Of a stretch of DNA of 11,716 bases, positions 6,446-11,716 are shown piece after piece (the first letter of the stretch is position 1; each line of letters starts with the position of its first letter). The stretch spans positions 1 to 11,716 of the forward strand of contig CAXQRU010000170.1 of NCBI GenBank assembly GCA_964226685.1, in the 5' to 3' direction. The position numbers and the translations under genes were made by a program. This stretch comes from CAXQRU01 sp964226685 (GTDB taxonomy: Bacteria; Pseudomonadota; Gammaproteobacteria; Pseudomonadales; Cellvibrionaceae). The notes under the pieces were generated by a model that saw only the letters and a program-made list of their open reading frames with translations, ran no database searches and was not told the DNA's origin.

Positions 6446-7332
6446 CTATAACAGTATAAACGCTCAGAGACCGCATCAATCTCATCAAACATCGTTAAGC
6501 GATCACGCCATTTTTGAGGAATGCCGTCAACCCCATAATAAGCGCCCGCTATCTGACCGCAAACGGCGGCTGTGGTATCAGCATCATTGCCGATATTGGC
6601 TGAAAGTAGTATCGCCTCTTCAAAAGACTCAGAATTCATAAAGCACCACAACGCCGACTCAAGGCTCTCGATAACATAACCACTGCCGGTTAAATCCTCG
6701 TAAGATAAGCTCATAAAATCTAAGTTTGCAATGTCTTTCACCTTATTGGACTCTGGGCGATAGTCATGAAAATCAAATATTTCTTGTTTAGAACCAGCAG
6801 AGAACGCCCTCACAATATAACTCGAAAATAAGCGGCAACTCTCAATACACTCTGCCGAGCCATGAGTCGTTCGCGAGCTTTCGCCCGCAAAGTGAATACA
6901 ATCTTCAAGGTTATTTCTATATAACATGGGGATGGGCGCTAAACGCATAATAGAGCCATTACCTGAAGAACGCTCGTCCATTGAACCACTAAATGGATCT
7001 TTGGTATCTAAGTATTTTTGTAAGGCTTTTGCAACGGTATTACCAATATCAAAACACCGCCCATTACTACTCATATAACCATGCTGGTACCAGTTGCAAT
7101 ACCGATTCATCTGATCCATCGCATCAAAGGCCTTTTTCGTCAAAAGACTGTGCGCTAAACACAGCGCCATCGACATATCATCTGTCCATTGGCCAGGCTC
7201 CAGCCTAAACGGGCCACCGCCCACCATATCACTGATTGGTGCAAAGGTACCTCTTTGCCTGAATTCAAGTGTTGTACCCACGGCATCGCCACAGGCTAGC
7301 CCGATTAAGGCTCCTTTTACTCTCTTTTTCAT
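6439..7332 (-). CDS. ADP-ribosylglycohydrolase family protein (DraG/ARH-like)
   Basis: A 297-residue hydrolase of the DraG/ARH fold, which removes ADP-ribose from proteins, nucleic acids or small molecules using two metal ions. The metal-binding motifs are intact: W-T-D-D-M (T50-D51-D52) near the N-terminus and N-D-A-D-T-T (D250, D252, T253) near the C-terminus. G-A-L-I-G-L-A-C-G-D-A-V-G at the start and G-N-G-S-I-M-R in the middle are also typical. The ATG at 7332 was chosen because the family begins at K-K-R-V-K-G-A-L-I-G; a TTG five codons upstream is in frame but has no suitable ribosome site. No toxin-like ADP-ribosyltransferase partner is visible nearby. Upstream on the same strand lie tiny ORFs and a small secreted protein that may share its transcript. 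Family is certain; substrate unknown. Confidence 0.92.
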   Translation of the reverse strand: MKKRVKGALIGLACGDAVGTTLEFRQRGTFAPISDMVGGGPFRLEPGQWTDDMSMALCLAHSLLTKKAFDAMDQMNRYCNWYQHGYMSSNGRCFDIGNTVAKALQKYLDTKDPFSGSMDERSSGNGSIMRLAPIPMLYRNNLEDCIHFAGESSRTTHGSAECIESCRLFSSYIVRAFSAGSKQEIFDFHDYRPESNKVKDIANLDFMSLSYEDLTGSGYVIESLESALWCFMNSESFEEAILLSANIGNDADTTAAVCGQIAGAYYGVDGIPQKWRDRLTMFDEIDAVSERLYCYSH

Positions 7333-7351
7333 TATTAAAATACTCAACTCG

Positions 7352-7417
7352 TTATTTTGCTAAAGGTTCTAACCGCTTCTCTTTGATTAACTGAACAGCC
7401 ACTAGGTAAATCTCCAT
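7352..7417 (-). CDS. Tiny ORF, 21 codons, in frame after an internal stop
   Basis: ATG at 7417 directly follows the TAA (7418-7420) of the preceding small ORF in the same reading frame, and this 21-residue ORF ends at TAA 7352-7354. It has no ribosome site of its own, so it could only be translated by re-initiation, or by read-through of that single stop. Its composition (many L, V, K, E) looks like coding DNA but the length makes chance quite possible. It may be the second half of one small gene broken by a nonsense codon. Confidence 0.2.
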   Translation of the reverse strand: MEIYLVAVQLIKEKRLEPLAK

Positions 7418-7534
7418 TTACTGTTTGCATTTAACGATACCTCTAGCCTTAACCAACTCCGCCAACACTTCTTTTGCAAGCTCGACCGTTGGTTCAAACT
7501 TAAGGAGCACATCCCCCACCGGTATGTTTACCAT
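7418..7534 (-). CDS. Small ORF, 38 codons, with strong ribosome site
   Basis: A 38-residue ORF reading MVNIPVGDVLLKFEP at its start. Residues ~15-31 could form an amphipathic, E/K/L/A-rich helix. A strong GAGGAG lies 7 nt before the ATG. The first 35 bases overlap the 3' end of the 81-residue secreted protein in a different frame; the GAGGAG lies inside that gene, encoding its C-E-E-S. Translation could thus be coupled. The frame continues past a single TAA into a further 21-codon ORF. I recognise no family. It may be a real small protein or a decayed gene. The good ribosome site argues for the former and the internal stop for the latter. Confidence 0.35.
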   Translation of the reverse strand: MVNIPVGDVLLKFEPTVELAKEVLAELVKARGIVKCKQ

Positions 7535-7745
7535 CGCCGCTCTCCTCACACCTAGATAACGCTAACCAATACTCCATAGCGTGGGCAGCATCCACACATT
7601 TGGAATAGCTATTGTTTGAGCCATAGACGATTTCTGTGGCCTCTTTCCTTGCCTCACTATACTCTTTTGTTATTTTGCATTCAGCCAACGTCTGCGTACT
7701 GACCATGATAGTAAAACCAATAACAAATACTCTAATTTTTTCCAT
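7500..7745 (-). CDS. Small secreted protein of unknown function, four cysteines
   Basis: An 81-residue protein. Residues 1-21 form a signal peptide (K-I-R, a hydrophobic core, cleavage after T-L-A), leaving a mature protein of about 60 residues. The mature part has four cysteines (C23, C50, C66, C79), which suggests a compact disulfide-bonded periplasmic protein. It ends in a glycine-rich G-G-G-C-A-P tail. I know no family for it. The ribosome site is weak. It is divergent from the PlcP-like gene; a perfect minus-strand TTGACA (7853-7858) lies inside the Pho-box region, with TAGAGT (7829-7834) 18 nt further on, so a divergent promoter is possible. Downstream on the same strand come two tiny ORFs and the ADP-ribosylglycohydrolase gene, perhaps as one transcript. 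Confidence 0.6.
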   Translation of the reverse strand: MEKIRVFVIGFTIMVSTQTLAECKITKEYSEARKEATEIVYGSNNSYSKCVDAAHAMEYWLALSRCEESGDGKHTGGGCAP

Positions 7746-7818
7746 AACTCATTGATCCAAAAAACAAAACCAAAAACCAGCAACCACTCTAACACACATC
7801 AAAACCATAATCTGTGTA

Positions 7819-7858
7819 ATGTCATAAAACTCTAAAAAAACTGTCATATCCGTGTCAA
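7819..7858 (+). promoter_or_regulatory. Double Pho box (PhoB-type operator), four heptamers at 11-bp period
   Basis: Four heptamers start at 7819, 7830, 7841 and 7852, exactly 11 bp apart, separated by AT-rich tetramers: ATGTCAT, CTCTAAA, CTGTCAT and GTGTCAA. The known PhoB site is two CTGTCAT-like heptamers with the same 4-bp spacer. Here the third is perfect, the first matches 6/7 and the fourth 5/7; the second is poor (3-4/7). The repeat geometry is directly visible. Phosphate-starvation control of the downstream operon is an inference from it. Confidence 0.75.
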
Positions 7859-7868
7859 ATTAGCACTT

Positions 7869-7874
7869 TACAGT
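7869..7874 (+). promoter_or_regulatory. -10 hexamer of the Pho-controlled promoter
   Basis: TACAGT matches the -10 consensus at four of six positions and lies exactly 10 nt after the last Pho heptamer, the spacing known from E. coli phoA. No -35 consensus is needed at PhoB-activated promoters because the Pho box replaces it. Transcription would start near 7881, about 19 nt before the ATG. Confidence 0.6.
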
Positions 7875-7899
7875 ATCAACAGCATAAGAGGACGCTGAC

Positions 7900-8673
7900 A
7901 TGAAAAAAGCGCACTACAGAACATTATGGCTATCCGATATTCACCTGGGCTACAAAGATTGTAAGGCTGACTACCTATTAAATCTGCTCAATCACTGCAC
8001 CTTTGACCACCTCTATCTCGTTGGCGATATTATTGATATGTGGGCCATGAGCAAAAGACTTTGCTGGCCAGATTCCCACAACCAGTTATTGCATACCTTG
8101 CTCTCACTACCTACACAAGGTGTGAAAGTCACCTATTTACCTGGCAACCATGACGCTCCCACTCAAAAGTATTCAGGGCTTAGCATCGGCAATATGACCA
8201 TTGCTAGACAAGCACGTCATACCTGCGCCAATGGCAAAGAGCTACTCATTCTTCACGGAGATCAATTTGATCAAGACGTTTGCTTTGGAAAGCTTCACAA
8301 CTGGGTTGGCGACAAAGCCTATAGCACCTTACTTTTTGTCAACCGCTGGGTGAATTACACCCGCATCAAAATGGGGCGTAATTATTGGTCTCTTTCGGGT
8401 TACATCAAGTCGCGTGTCAGCGGTGCTACCAATGCTATAGAGCGTTATAAGCAGGCCGCTTTAAGTTTTGCTCAAAGGCACCAAGCCGATGGTATTGTCT
8501 GCGGCCATATTCACCACCCTGAAATTTCAACTGACAAAAACATTCACTATTTTAATACCGGTGATTGGGTAGAAAACTGTTCGGCCCTCGTTGAAAACTC
8601 GGACGGCTCAATGGAGTTAATTTATTGGGCACAAGTGAAAGAGCCATTAACCCTCTACCCTAAAGCAGCATAA
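7900..8673 (+). CDS. plcP: PlcP-like phospholipase C, COG2908 metallophosphoesterase
   Basis: A 257-residue calcineurin-like metallophosphoesterase without a signal peptide. All five metal-site motifs are present: D-I-H-L-G (D13, H15), G-D-I-I-D (D43), G-N-H-D (N83-D85), H-G-D (H119) and G-H-I-H-H-P (H203, H205). LpxH of the same superfamily has G-N-R-D and H-G-H-T-H. In contrast, G-N-H-D, W-P-D-S-H-N and N-T-G-D-W-V-E-N-C match what I recall of Sinorhizobium meliloti PlcP. PlcP cleaves head groups from phosphatidylcholine and similar lipids, releasing diacylglycerol, when phosphate is short. Here it stands first in an operon behind a Pho box and 5 nt before an OlsB-type acyltransferase gene, which fits phospholipid replacement. 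AGAGG lies 8 nt before the ATG. The fold is certain; PlcP rather than another COG2908 activity is well supported by context but untested. Confidence 0.88.
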   Translation: MKKAHYRTLWLSDIHLGYKDCKADYLLNLLNHCTFDHLYLVGDIIDMWAMSKRLCWPDSHNQLLHTLLSLPTQGVKVTYLPGNHDAPTQKYSGLSIGNMTIARQARHTCANGKELLILHGDQFDQDVCFGKLHNWVGDKAYSTLLFVNRWVNYTRIKMGRNYWSLSGYIKSRVSGATNAIERYKQAALSFAQRHQADGIVCGHIHHPEISTDKNIHYFNTGDWVENCSALVENSDGSMELIYWAQVKEPLTLYPKAA

Positions 8674-8678
8674 TAATT

Positions 8679-9578
8679 ATGATTACTCGATTATTTAAAC
8701 GTAAAAAACCGGCCAAAATTGCTTGGCCGGAATCTAGAAAAAAGTTACAAAAAGCCATAAAACAGTGTGAGCATCTGGCCTATACGACAGACGGCAAAGA
8801 TATTTACTTGTACATTCCCAAAGATAAATCTTTGATTTTGAAGGAACTTGGGCGGCTTCGAGAAATCACCTTTCGTGCCGTGGGAGAAGGCAGTCAAAAA
8901 AAGCGTGATATCGACCAATACGACCCCTTGTATTACCATATTATTTTATGGGATGACCAAAGCCGACAAATTGTTGGATCGTACCGATTAGGTTGTGGCA
9001 AACAACTACACAATAAATTGTACACACGCGAGTTATTTACTTACTCACCTCAAATGAACTCTTATTTTGAAAGAGGACTAGAGCTTGGAAGAAGCTTTGT
9101 ACAACCTAAATTTTGGGGTAGTCGAAGCCTGGATTATTTGTGGCAAGGCATTGGTGCCTTTCTCACCCAATACCCTTACTATCGTTATTTATTTGGACCT
9201 GTGAGCATTAGCCAACAGTTGCCCGATGAGGCGAAGTTCTTACTAGTCGATTTTTATCAAACCTACTACCCATCAAAAAGCCAACTGGCTTTAGCGAAAA
9301 ACCCAATCGAGTTTGGCAGCTATCAATCACCTTTCAGCCGGGCCAACCAAGAGCAAGACTATGCAATCCTTCAAGATAAACTCAAAGCACTTAACACCAG
9401 CATACCAACACTCTATAAACAATATACTGGGCTGTGTGAAGAACAAGGCGTGCAATTTCTAAGTTTCAGTATCGACCCCGACTTTAGCGACTGCATTGAC
9501 GGGCTTATTCTAGTTGATACTGAAAAGTTTACCGACAAAAAGCGCCAACGCTATTTAGAAAAACGCCGAGTGGCCTAG
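8679..9578 (+). CDS. OlsB/OlsF-type GNAT N-acyltransferase (ornithine lipid synthesis, putative)
   Basis: A 299-residue protein of the COG3176 ('hemolysin'/OlsB) branch of the GNAT fold. Landmarks: L-x-R-L-R-E-I-T-F-R-A-V-G-E-G (~58-71), an H-I-I-L-W-D strand (~87-92), I-V-G-S-Y-R-L-G (~98-105), L-E-L-G-R-S-F-V-Q-P (~134-143) and Y-L-F-G-P-V-S-I-S (~170-178). OlsB moves a 3-hydroxyacyl chain from ACP to the amino group of ornithine, giving lyso-ornithine lipid. In many gammaproteobacteria this domain is fused to a PlsC-like O-acyltransferase (OlsF type); here the PlsC half is absent, and the length is close to that of stand-alone OlsB. A second acyltransferase would be needed elsewhere. It starts 5 nt after the PlcP-like gene and so shares the Pho promoter. 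Its stop overlaps that of the convergent ABC-F gene by 4 bp. The amine acceptor (ornithine, glycine, glutamine) cannot be told from sequence. Confidence 0.8.
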   Translation: MITRLFKRKKPAKIAWPESRKKLQKAIKQCEHLAYTTDGKDIYLYIPKDKSLILKELGRLREITFRAVGEGSQKKRDIDQYDPLYYHIILWDDQSRQIVGSYRLGCGKQLHNKLYTRELFTYSPQMNSYFERGLELGRSFVQPKFWGSRSLDYLWQGIGAFLTQYPYYRYLFGPVSISQQLPDEAKFLLVDFYQTYYPSKSQLALAKNPIEFGSYQSPFSRANQEQDYAILQDKLKALNTSIPTLYKQYTGLCEEQGVQFLSFSIDPDFSDCIDGLILVDTEKFTDKKRQRYLEKRRVA

Positions 9579-11173
9579 GCCGACAAGGCTTCTAAGTGCG
9601 ACAGGTACTCATCGTAAGTGCCTTTGAAATCAATCAAGTTTTTATCCTTGATTTCAATCACGCGGGTGGCCAGTGAAGAAACAAACTCTCGGTCATGACT
9701 CACAAAGATTAATGTACCCTCATAGTATTCCAGGGCTAGGTTGAGCGATTCAATGGACTCCATATCCAAATGGTTGGTCGGCTCATCCAAAATTAATACG
9801 TTATTGTCTTGCATAATCAATTTGCCAAACAACAAACGGTTTTTCTCACCACCAGAGCAAACCTTCACTTTTTTATTAAAGTCATCAGATGAGAATAGTA
9901 AACGCCCAAGCGTCGCACGAACAATTTGATCATCGTGGCTTGGCTTGCGCCATTGACTCATCCAATCAAATAAAGTGAGATCACAATCAAAATCACGAGT
10001 AGAATCTTGTGGACAGTAACCTAGGGTAGCACTTTCAGCCCATTGCAAACCACCTTCATTGGGTGTCAACTCATTCATCAAACAGCGCAAGAATGTGGTT
10101 TTTCCCACACCATTTTCACCAATAACAGCAACCCTCGCACCGGCTTCAATCAGCAAATTATCGCCACGAAAGAGCGTCTCGCCCTCAAAGCCATGAGCAA
10201 TTTTTTCAATGGTCACAGCCTGCCTATGAAGTTTTTTCTCTTGAGTAAAACGAATGTAGGGGCTTTGCCGACTCGACGCTTTAATATCGTCTAACTTAAT
10301 TTTCTCAATTTGTTTGGCTCTGGATGTTGCTTGCTTAGCCTTTGAAGCATTGGCCGAGAAACGGCTCACAAACTGTTGCAGCTCAGCTATTTGCGATTTC
10401 TTTTTAGCATTTTCACTGTGCAAACGCTCTTGAGCAGCGGTCGCAGCCCGCATAAAATCATCGTAATTACCTGGATAAACACGTAGCTCACCATAGTCAA
10501 TATCAGCCATATGAGTGCAAACCGAATTCAAAAAGTGGCGATCGTGCGAGATAATCACCATCGTACTTTTGCGCTCGTTAAGCACGCCCTCTAGCCAGCG
10601 AATGGTATTAATATCTAAGTTGTTGGTCGGCTCATCCAGTAACAAAATATCGGGGTCAGAAAAAAGCGCTTGCGCAAGTAATACCCGCAATTTCCAACCG
10701 GGAGCCACTTCACTCATCAAACCGTAATGCAGTGACTGCTCAATACCAGCACCAATCAATATCTCTTCGGCACGACTCTCTGCACTGTAGCCATCCATTT
10801 CGGCGAACTGAACTTCAAGGTCAGCGACCTTCATACCATCCTCTTCGCTCATTTCAGGCAACGAATAAATGCGATCCCGCTCTTTTTTCACTTCCCAAAG
10901 CTCTTTATGACCCATGATGACCGTATCCACCACGGTATACTGCTCAAAAGCGAACTGATCTTGATGGAGTTTACCCACTCGCTCATCGGGGGTGATGGTG
11001 ACATTGCCCGCCGTTGGCTTTAAGCTGCCATCTAAGATTTTCATAAAGGTTGATTTACCACAACCATTAGCGCCGATTAGGCCATAACGATTGCCATTGC
11101 CAAATTTGACAGAGATATTTTCAAATAATGGCTTAGCGCCAAATTGCATGGTGATATTAGCGGTGGAAATCAC
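9575..11173 (-). CDS. ybiT: ABC-F family ATPase, YbiT type
   Basis: A 532-residue soluble protein with two ATP-binding cassettes and no membrane segment, hence an ABC-F translation factor acting on ribosomes, not a transporter. Cassette 1: Walker A G-A-N-G-C-G-K-S-T (34-42), L-L-L-D-E-P-T-N-N-L-D (177-187). Cassette 2: G-E-N-G-V-G-K-T-T (352-360), a C-S-G-G-E-K signature (439-444), I-L-D-E-P-T-N-H-L-D (461-470). A charged linker (~240-300) with K-K-K-S-Q-I-A-E-L-Q joins them. In cassette 1 the usual LSGGQ is replaced by V-A-P-G-W-K-L-R, which is also true of E. coli YbiT, so this is a subfamily trait. Length and near-residue-by-residue similarity to E. coli YbiT (530 aa) support orthology. 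The start is GTG at 11173, since 'xxxITMQFG' aligns exactly with the YbiT N-terminus. Confidence 0.95.
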   Translation of the reverse strand: MISTANITMQFGAKPLFENISVKFGNGNRYGLIGANGCGKSTFMKILDGSLKPTAGNVTITPDERVGKLHQDQFAFEQYTVVDTVIMGHKELWEVKKERDRIYSLPEMSEEDGMKVADLEVQFAEMDGYSAESRAEEILIGAGIEQSLHYGLMSEVAPGWKLRVLLAQALFSDPDILLLDEPTNNLDINTIRWLEGVLNERKSTMVIISHDRHFLNSVCTHMADIDYGELRVYPGNYDDFMRAATAAQERLHSENAKKKSQIAELQQFVSRFSANASKAKQATSRAKQIEKIKLDDIKASSRQSPYIRFTQEKKLHRQAVTIEKIAHGFEGETLFRGDNLLIEAGARVAVIGENGVGKTTFLRCLMNELTPNEGGLQWAESATLGYCPQDSTRDFDCDLTLFDWMSQWRKPSHDDQIVRATLGRLLFSSDDFNKKVKVCSGGEKNRLLFGKLIMQDNNVLILDEPTNHLDMESIESLNLALEYYEGTLIFVSHDREFVSSLATRVIEIKDKNLIDFKGTYDEYLSHLEALSA

Positions 11174-11205
11174 GAGTTTACCCAGAAGTCATTTAAAAGC
11201 GGGCT

Positions 11206-11234
11206 ACTATAGTGATTTTTGGGTGAAATGTCGA
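11206..11234 (-). promoter_or_regulatory. Sigma70-type promoter of the ybiT-like gene
   Basis: On the minus strand, TCGACA (11229-11234, 5/6 to the -35 consensus) and TATAGT (11206-11211, 5/6 to the -10 consensus) are separated by exactly 17 nt. The start of transcription would fall near 11199, about 26 nt before the GTG start. This is the best constitutive-type promoter seen in the window. Confidence 0.7.
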
Positions 11235-11243
11235 CATTTACCC
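11221..11243. promoter_or_regulatory. 14-bp palindrome over the -35 of the ybiT promoter
   Basis: AAATGTCGACATTT (11226-11239) is a perfect palindrome; GGGT (11221-11224) and ACCC (11240-11243) extend it with one unpaired base. It covers the -35 element, a usual place for a repressor site. It could also form a hairpin, but no T-run follows on either strand, so it is not a terminator. Role unknown. Confidence 0.4.
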
Positions 11244-11265
11244 GCTGATTTTAGGGAAAGTCTCT

Positions 11266-11426
11266 CTAAACTAAAGACTTAACGTAGCTGTCTCTATCAA
11301 TATCAATAACCTCAACCGTGATTGAGCAATTATTAATAGTCAACTCAGCTAATTGATCCGACACACACTGTGAAAGCTTGGATTTTTCCTGTGCATTGCG
11401 ACCATATAAAATTTTTAAAGCAATAT
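11266..11426 (-). pseudogene. 3' remnant of a 5-carboxymethyl-2-hydroxymuconate isomerase-like gene
   Basis: Reading leftwards from the insertion-sequence border, an open frame runs H-I-A-L-K-I-L-Y-G-R, then a helix with Q-E-K-S-K-L-S, then a strand I-T-V-E-V-I-D-I-D-R-D-S-Y, to a TAG at 11266-11268. This is the layout of the C-terminal half of CHMI/tautomerase-like proteins ('H-V-x-L-R-I-L-x-G-R-S...S-V-E-V-x-x-I-D'). About 53 codons remain; the family is roughly 115-130 residues, so the first half, including the start and the catalytic N-terminal proline, is missing and is replaced by insertion-sequence DNA. The enzyme normally isomerises an intermediate of homoprotocatechuate breakdown, though many homologues have no known substrate. 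Assignment to the family is by recall of the pattern, hence moderate confidence. Confidence 0.6.
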
Positions 11427-11491
11427 GAGACCTTTGCACGATGAGTGCTTACCAAGGTCAAATTGTTACTTTCTCTTTTTTTTAGCATATA

Positions 11492-11517
11492 GCCTAAAAA
11501 GCCACCATTTTTTAGGC
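11492..11517. repeat. 9-bp inverted repeat in the insertion-sequence end
   Basis: GCCTAAAAA (11492-11500) and TTTTTAGGC (11509-11517) pair perfectly around an 8-nt loop. The hairpin lies between the transposase stop and the presumed element end. No T-run follows on the minus strand, so it is not a classical terminator. It may shield the transposase from outside transcription or terminate its message. Confidence 0.5.
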
Positions 11518-11561
11518 CAAAATTTGCTGTTCAGCCGCGATTTCCCATTTTACCCTCGCCT

Positions 11562-11716
11562 TCAGGCACAACTTCCCCGCAGCAGCGACAAACCCCGCTT
11601 GATATTATGCGCAACGCACATCAACTCAAAACGTGTGCGATTGCGAGCAAGACCAAGATAACGAGCTTTGGCCATGCCATAGTGCTGCTTCAATACACCA
11701 AAGACACGCTCAACGG
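11562..11716 (-). CDS. IS5-family DDE transposase, C-terminal end (partial)
   Basis: The last 50 residues of a transposase, running in from the right window edge and ending at TGA 11562-11564. The sequence reads V-E-R-V-F-G-V-L-K-Q-H-Y-G, then A-R-Y-L-G-L-A-R-N and F-E-L-M-C-V-A-H-N-I-K-R. This matches the C-terminal part of IS4/IS5-superfamily DDE transposases, where the opening 'V-E-R-x-F' carries the catalytic glutamate of the DDE triad (here the E at the third codon in from the edge). No frame break is seen in this part, so the element may be intact and active. Whether the two aspartates are present cannot be judged. Beyond the stop the insertion-sequence end holds a hairpin and no further gene. 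Confidence 0.85.
   Translation of the reverse strand, partial: VERVFGVLKQHYGMAKARYLGLARNRTRFELMCVAHNIKRGLSLLRGSCA

Larger units (their letters stand above)
11427..11716 (-). mobile_element. IS5-type insertion sequence, one end (partial)
   Basis: The element contains the 3' end of a DDE transposase and about 135 bp of non-coding end sequence. The outer border is placed at about 11427, where GAGACCTTTGCAC begins. This resembles terminal repeats I recall for IS5-family elements, and the isomerase-like coding frame stops matching at the same point. The other end, the matching terminal repeat and the target duplication lie outside the window, so the border is uncertain by a few bases. Confidence 0.65.

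Noticed and set aside
7333..7347. TTG start for the ADP-ribosylglycohydrolase
   Set aside because: It adds five non-conserved residues and the GAG before it touches the codon; the ATG at 7332 has a better-spaced GAG and begins where family similarity begins.
7900..8673. LpxH (UDP-2,3-diacylglucosamine diphosphatase) for the metallophosphoesterase
   Set aside because: The motifs are G-N-H-D and G-H-I-H-H-P, not the G-N-R-D and H-G-H-T-H of LpxH. The Pho box and acyltransferase neighbour also point to PlcP.
11425..11661. Plus-strand 78-codon frame over the insertion-sequence end
   Set aside because: It is a shadow of the minus-strand transposase 3' end and the element terminus, with no family resemblance.
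1..11716. CRISPR array, tRNA or rRNA genes, integrase or phage genes
   Set aside because: No regularly spaced repeats, no tRNA T-arm consensus in a foldable context, and no integrase or phage structural motifs were seen on either strand.

Overview
The window looks like chromosome from a gammaproteobacterium, probably marine or aquatic. The clearest taxonomic sign is an ABC-F ATPase that follows Escherichia coli YbiT almost line for line. The Pho-type promoter, the family of the GNAT acyltransferase and the secreted polysaccharide-type beta-helix lipoprotein fit the same picture. The genus cannot be fixed from the sequence alone.

Layout. Positions 1-692: the 3' end of a possible thioredoxin-fold gene, followed by a secreted cysteine-containing protein of unknown function. 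Positions 800-3696: a divergent pair, a secreted HExxH metallopeptidase-like protein (minus) and a lipoprotein with an Ig-like domain and a pectate-lyase-like beta-helix (plus). Positions 3704-4234: an unknown secreted protein (minus). Positions 4235-5982: a long leader containing a perfect AT-rich inverted repeat, then a single-chain (alpha2-type) glycyl-tRNA synthetase closed by a strong terminator at 6001-6025. Positions 6107-7332: a DCC/DUF393 protein whose 3' end overlaps that of a convergent ADP-ribosylglycohydrolase. Positions 7352-7745: a small secreted protein and two tiny in-frame ORFs (minus), upstream of the glycohydrolase and on the same strand.

Positions 7819-9578 are the most interesting part. 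Four heptamers in exact 11-bp register resemble a double Pho box. The last pair lies exactly 10 nt before a -10 hexamer, as in E. coli phoA. They precede a two-gene operon: a PlcP-like metallophosphoesterase (COG2908) and an OlsB/OlsF-type GNAT acyltransferase. This reads as a phosphate-starvation lipid-remodelling operon in which phospholipid is broken down and a phosphorus-free aminolipid, probably ornithine lipid, is made. Both functions are known separately. Their pairing under one Pho promoter, with the acyltransferase as a stand-alone GNAT half, is the candidate system of this window.

Positions 9575-11250: a ybiT-like ABC-F gene (minus) with a good sigma70 promoter whose -35 lies inside a 14-bp palindrome. 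Positions 11266-11716: the 3' remnant of a 5-carboxymethyl-2-hydroxymuconate isomerase-like gene, cut off where an IS5-type insertion sequence begins. The 3' end of its transposase runs off the window edge.
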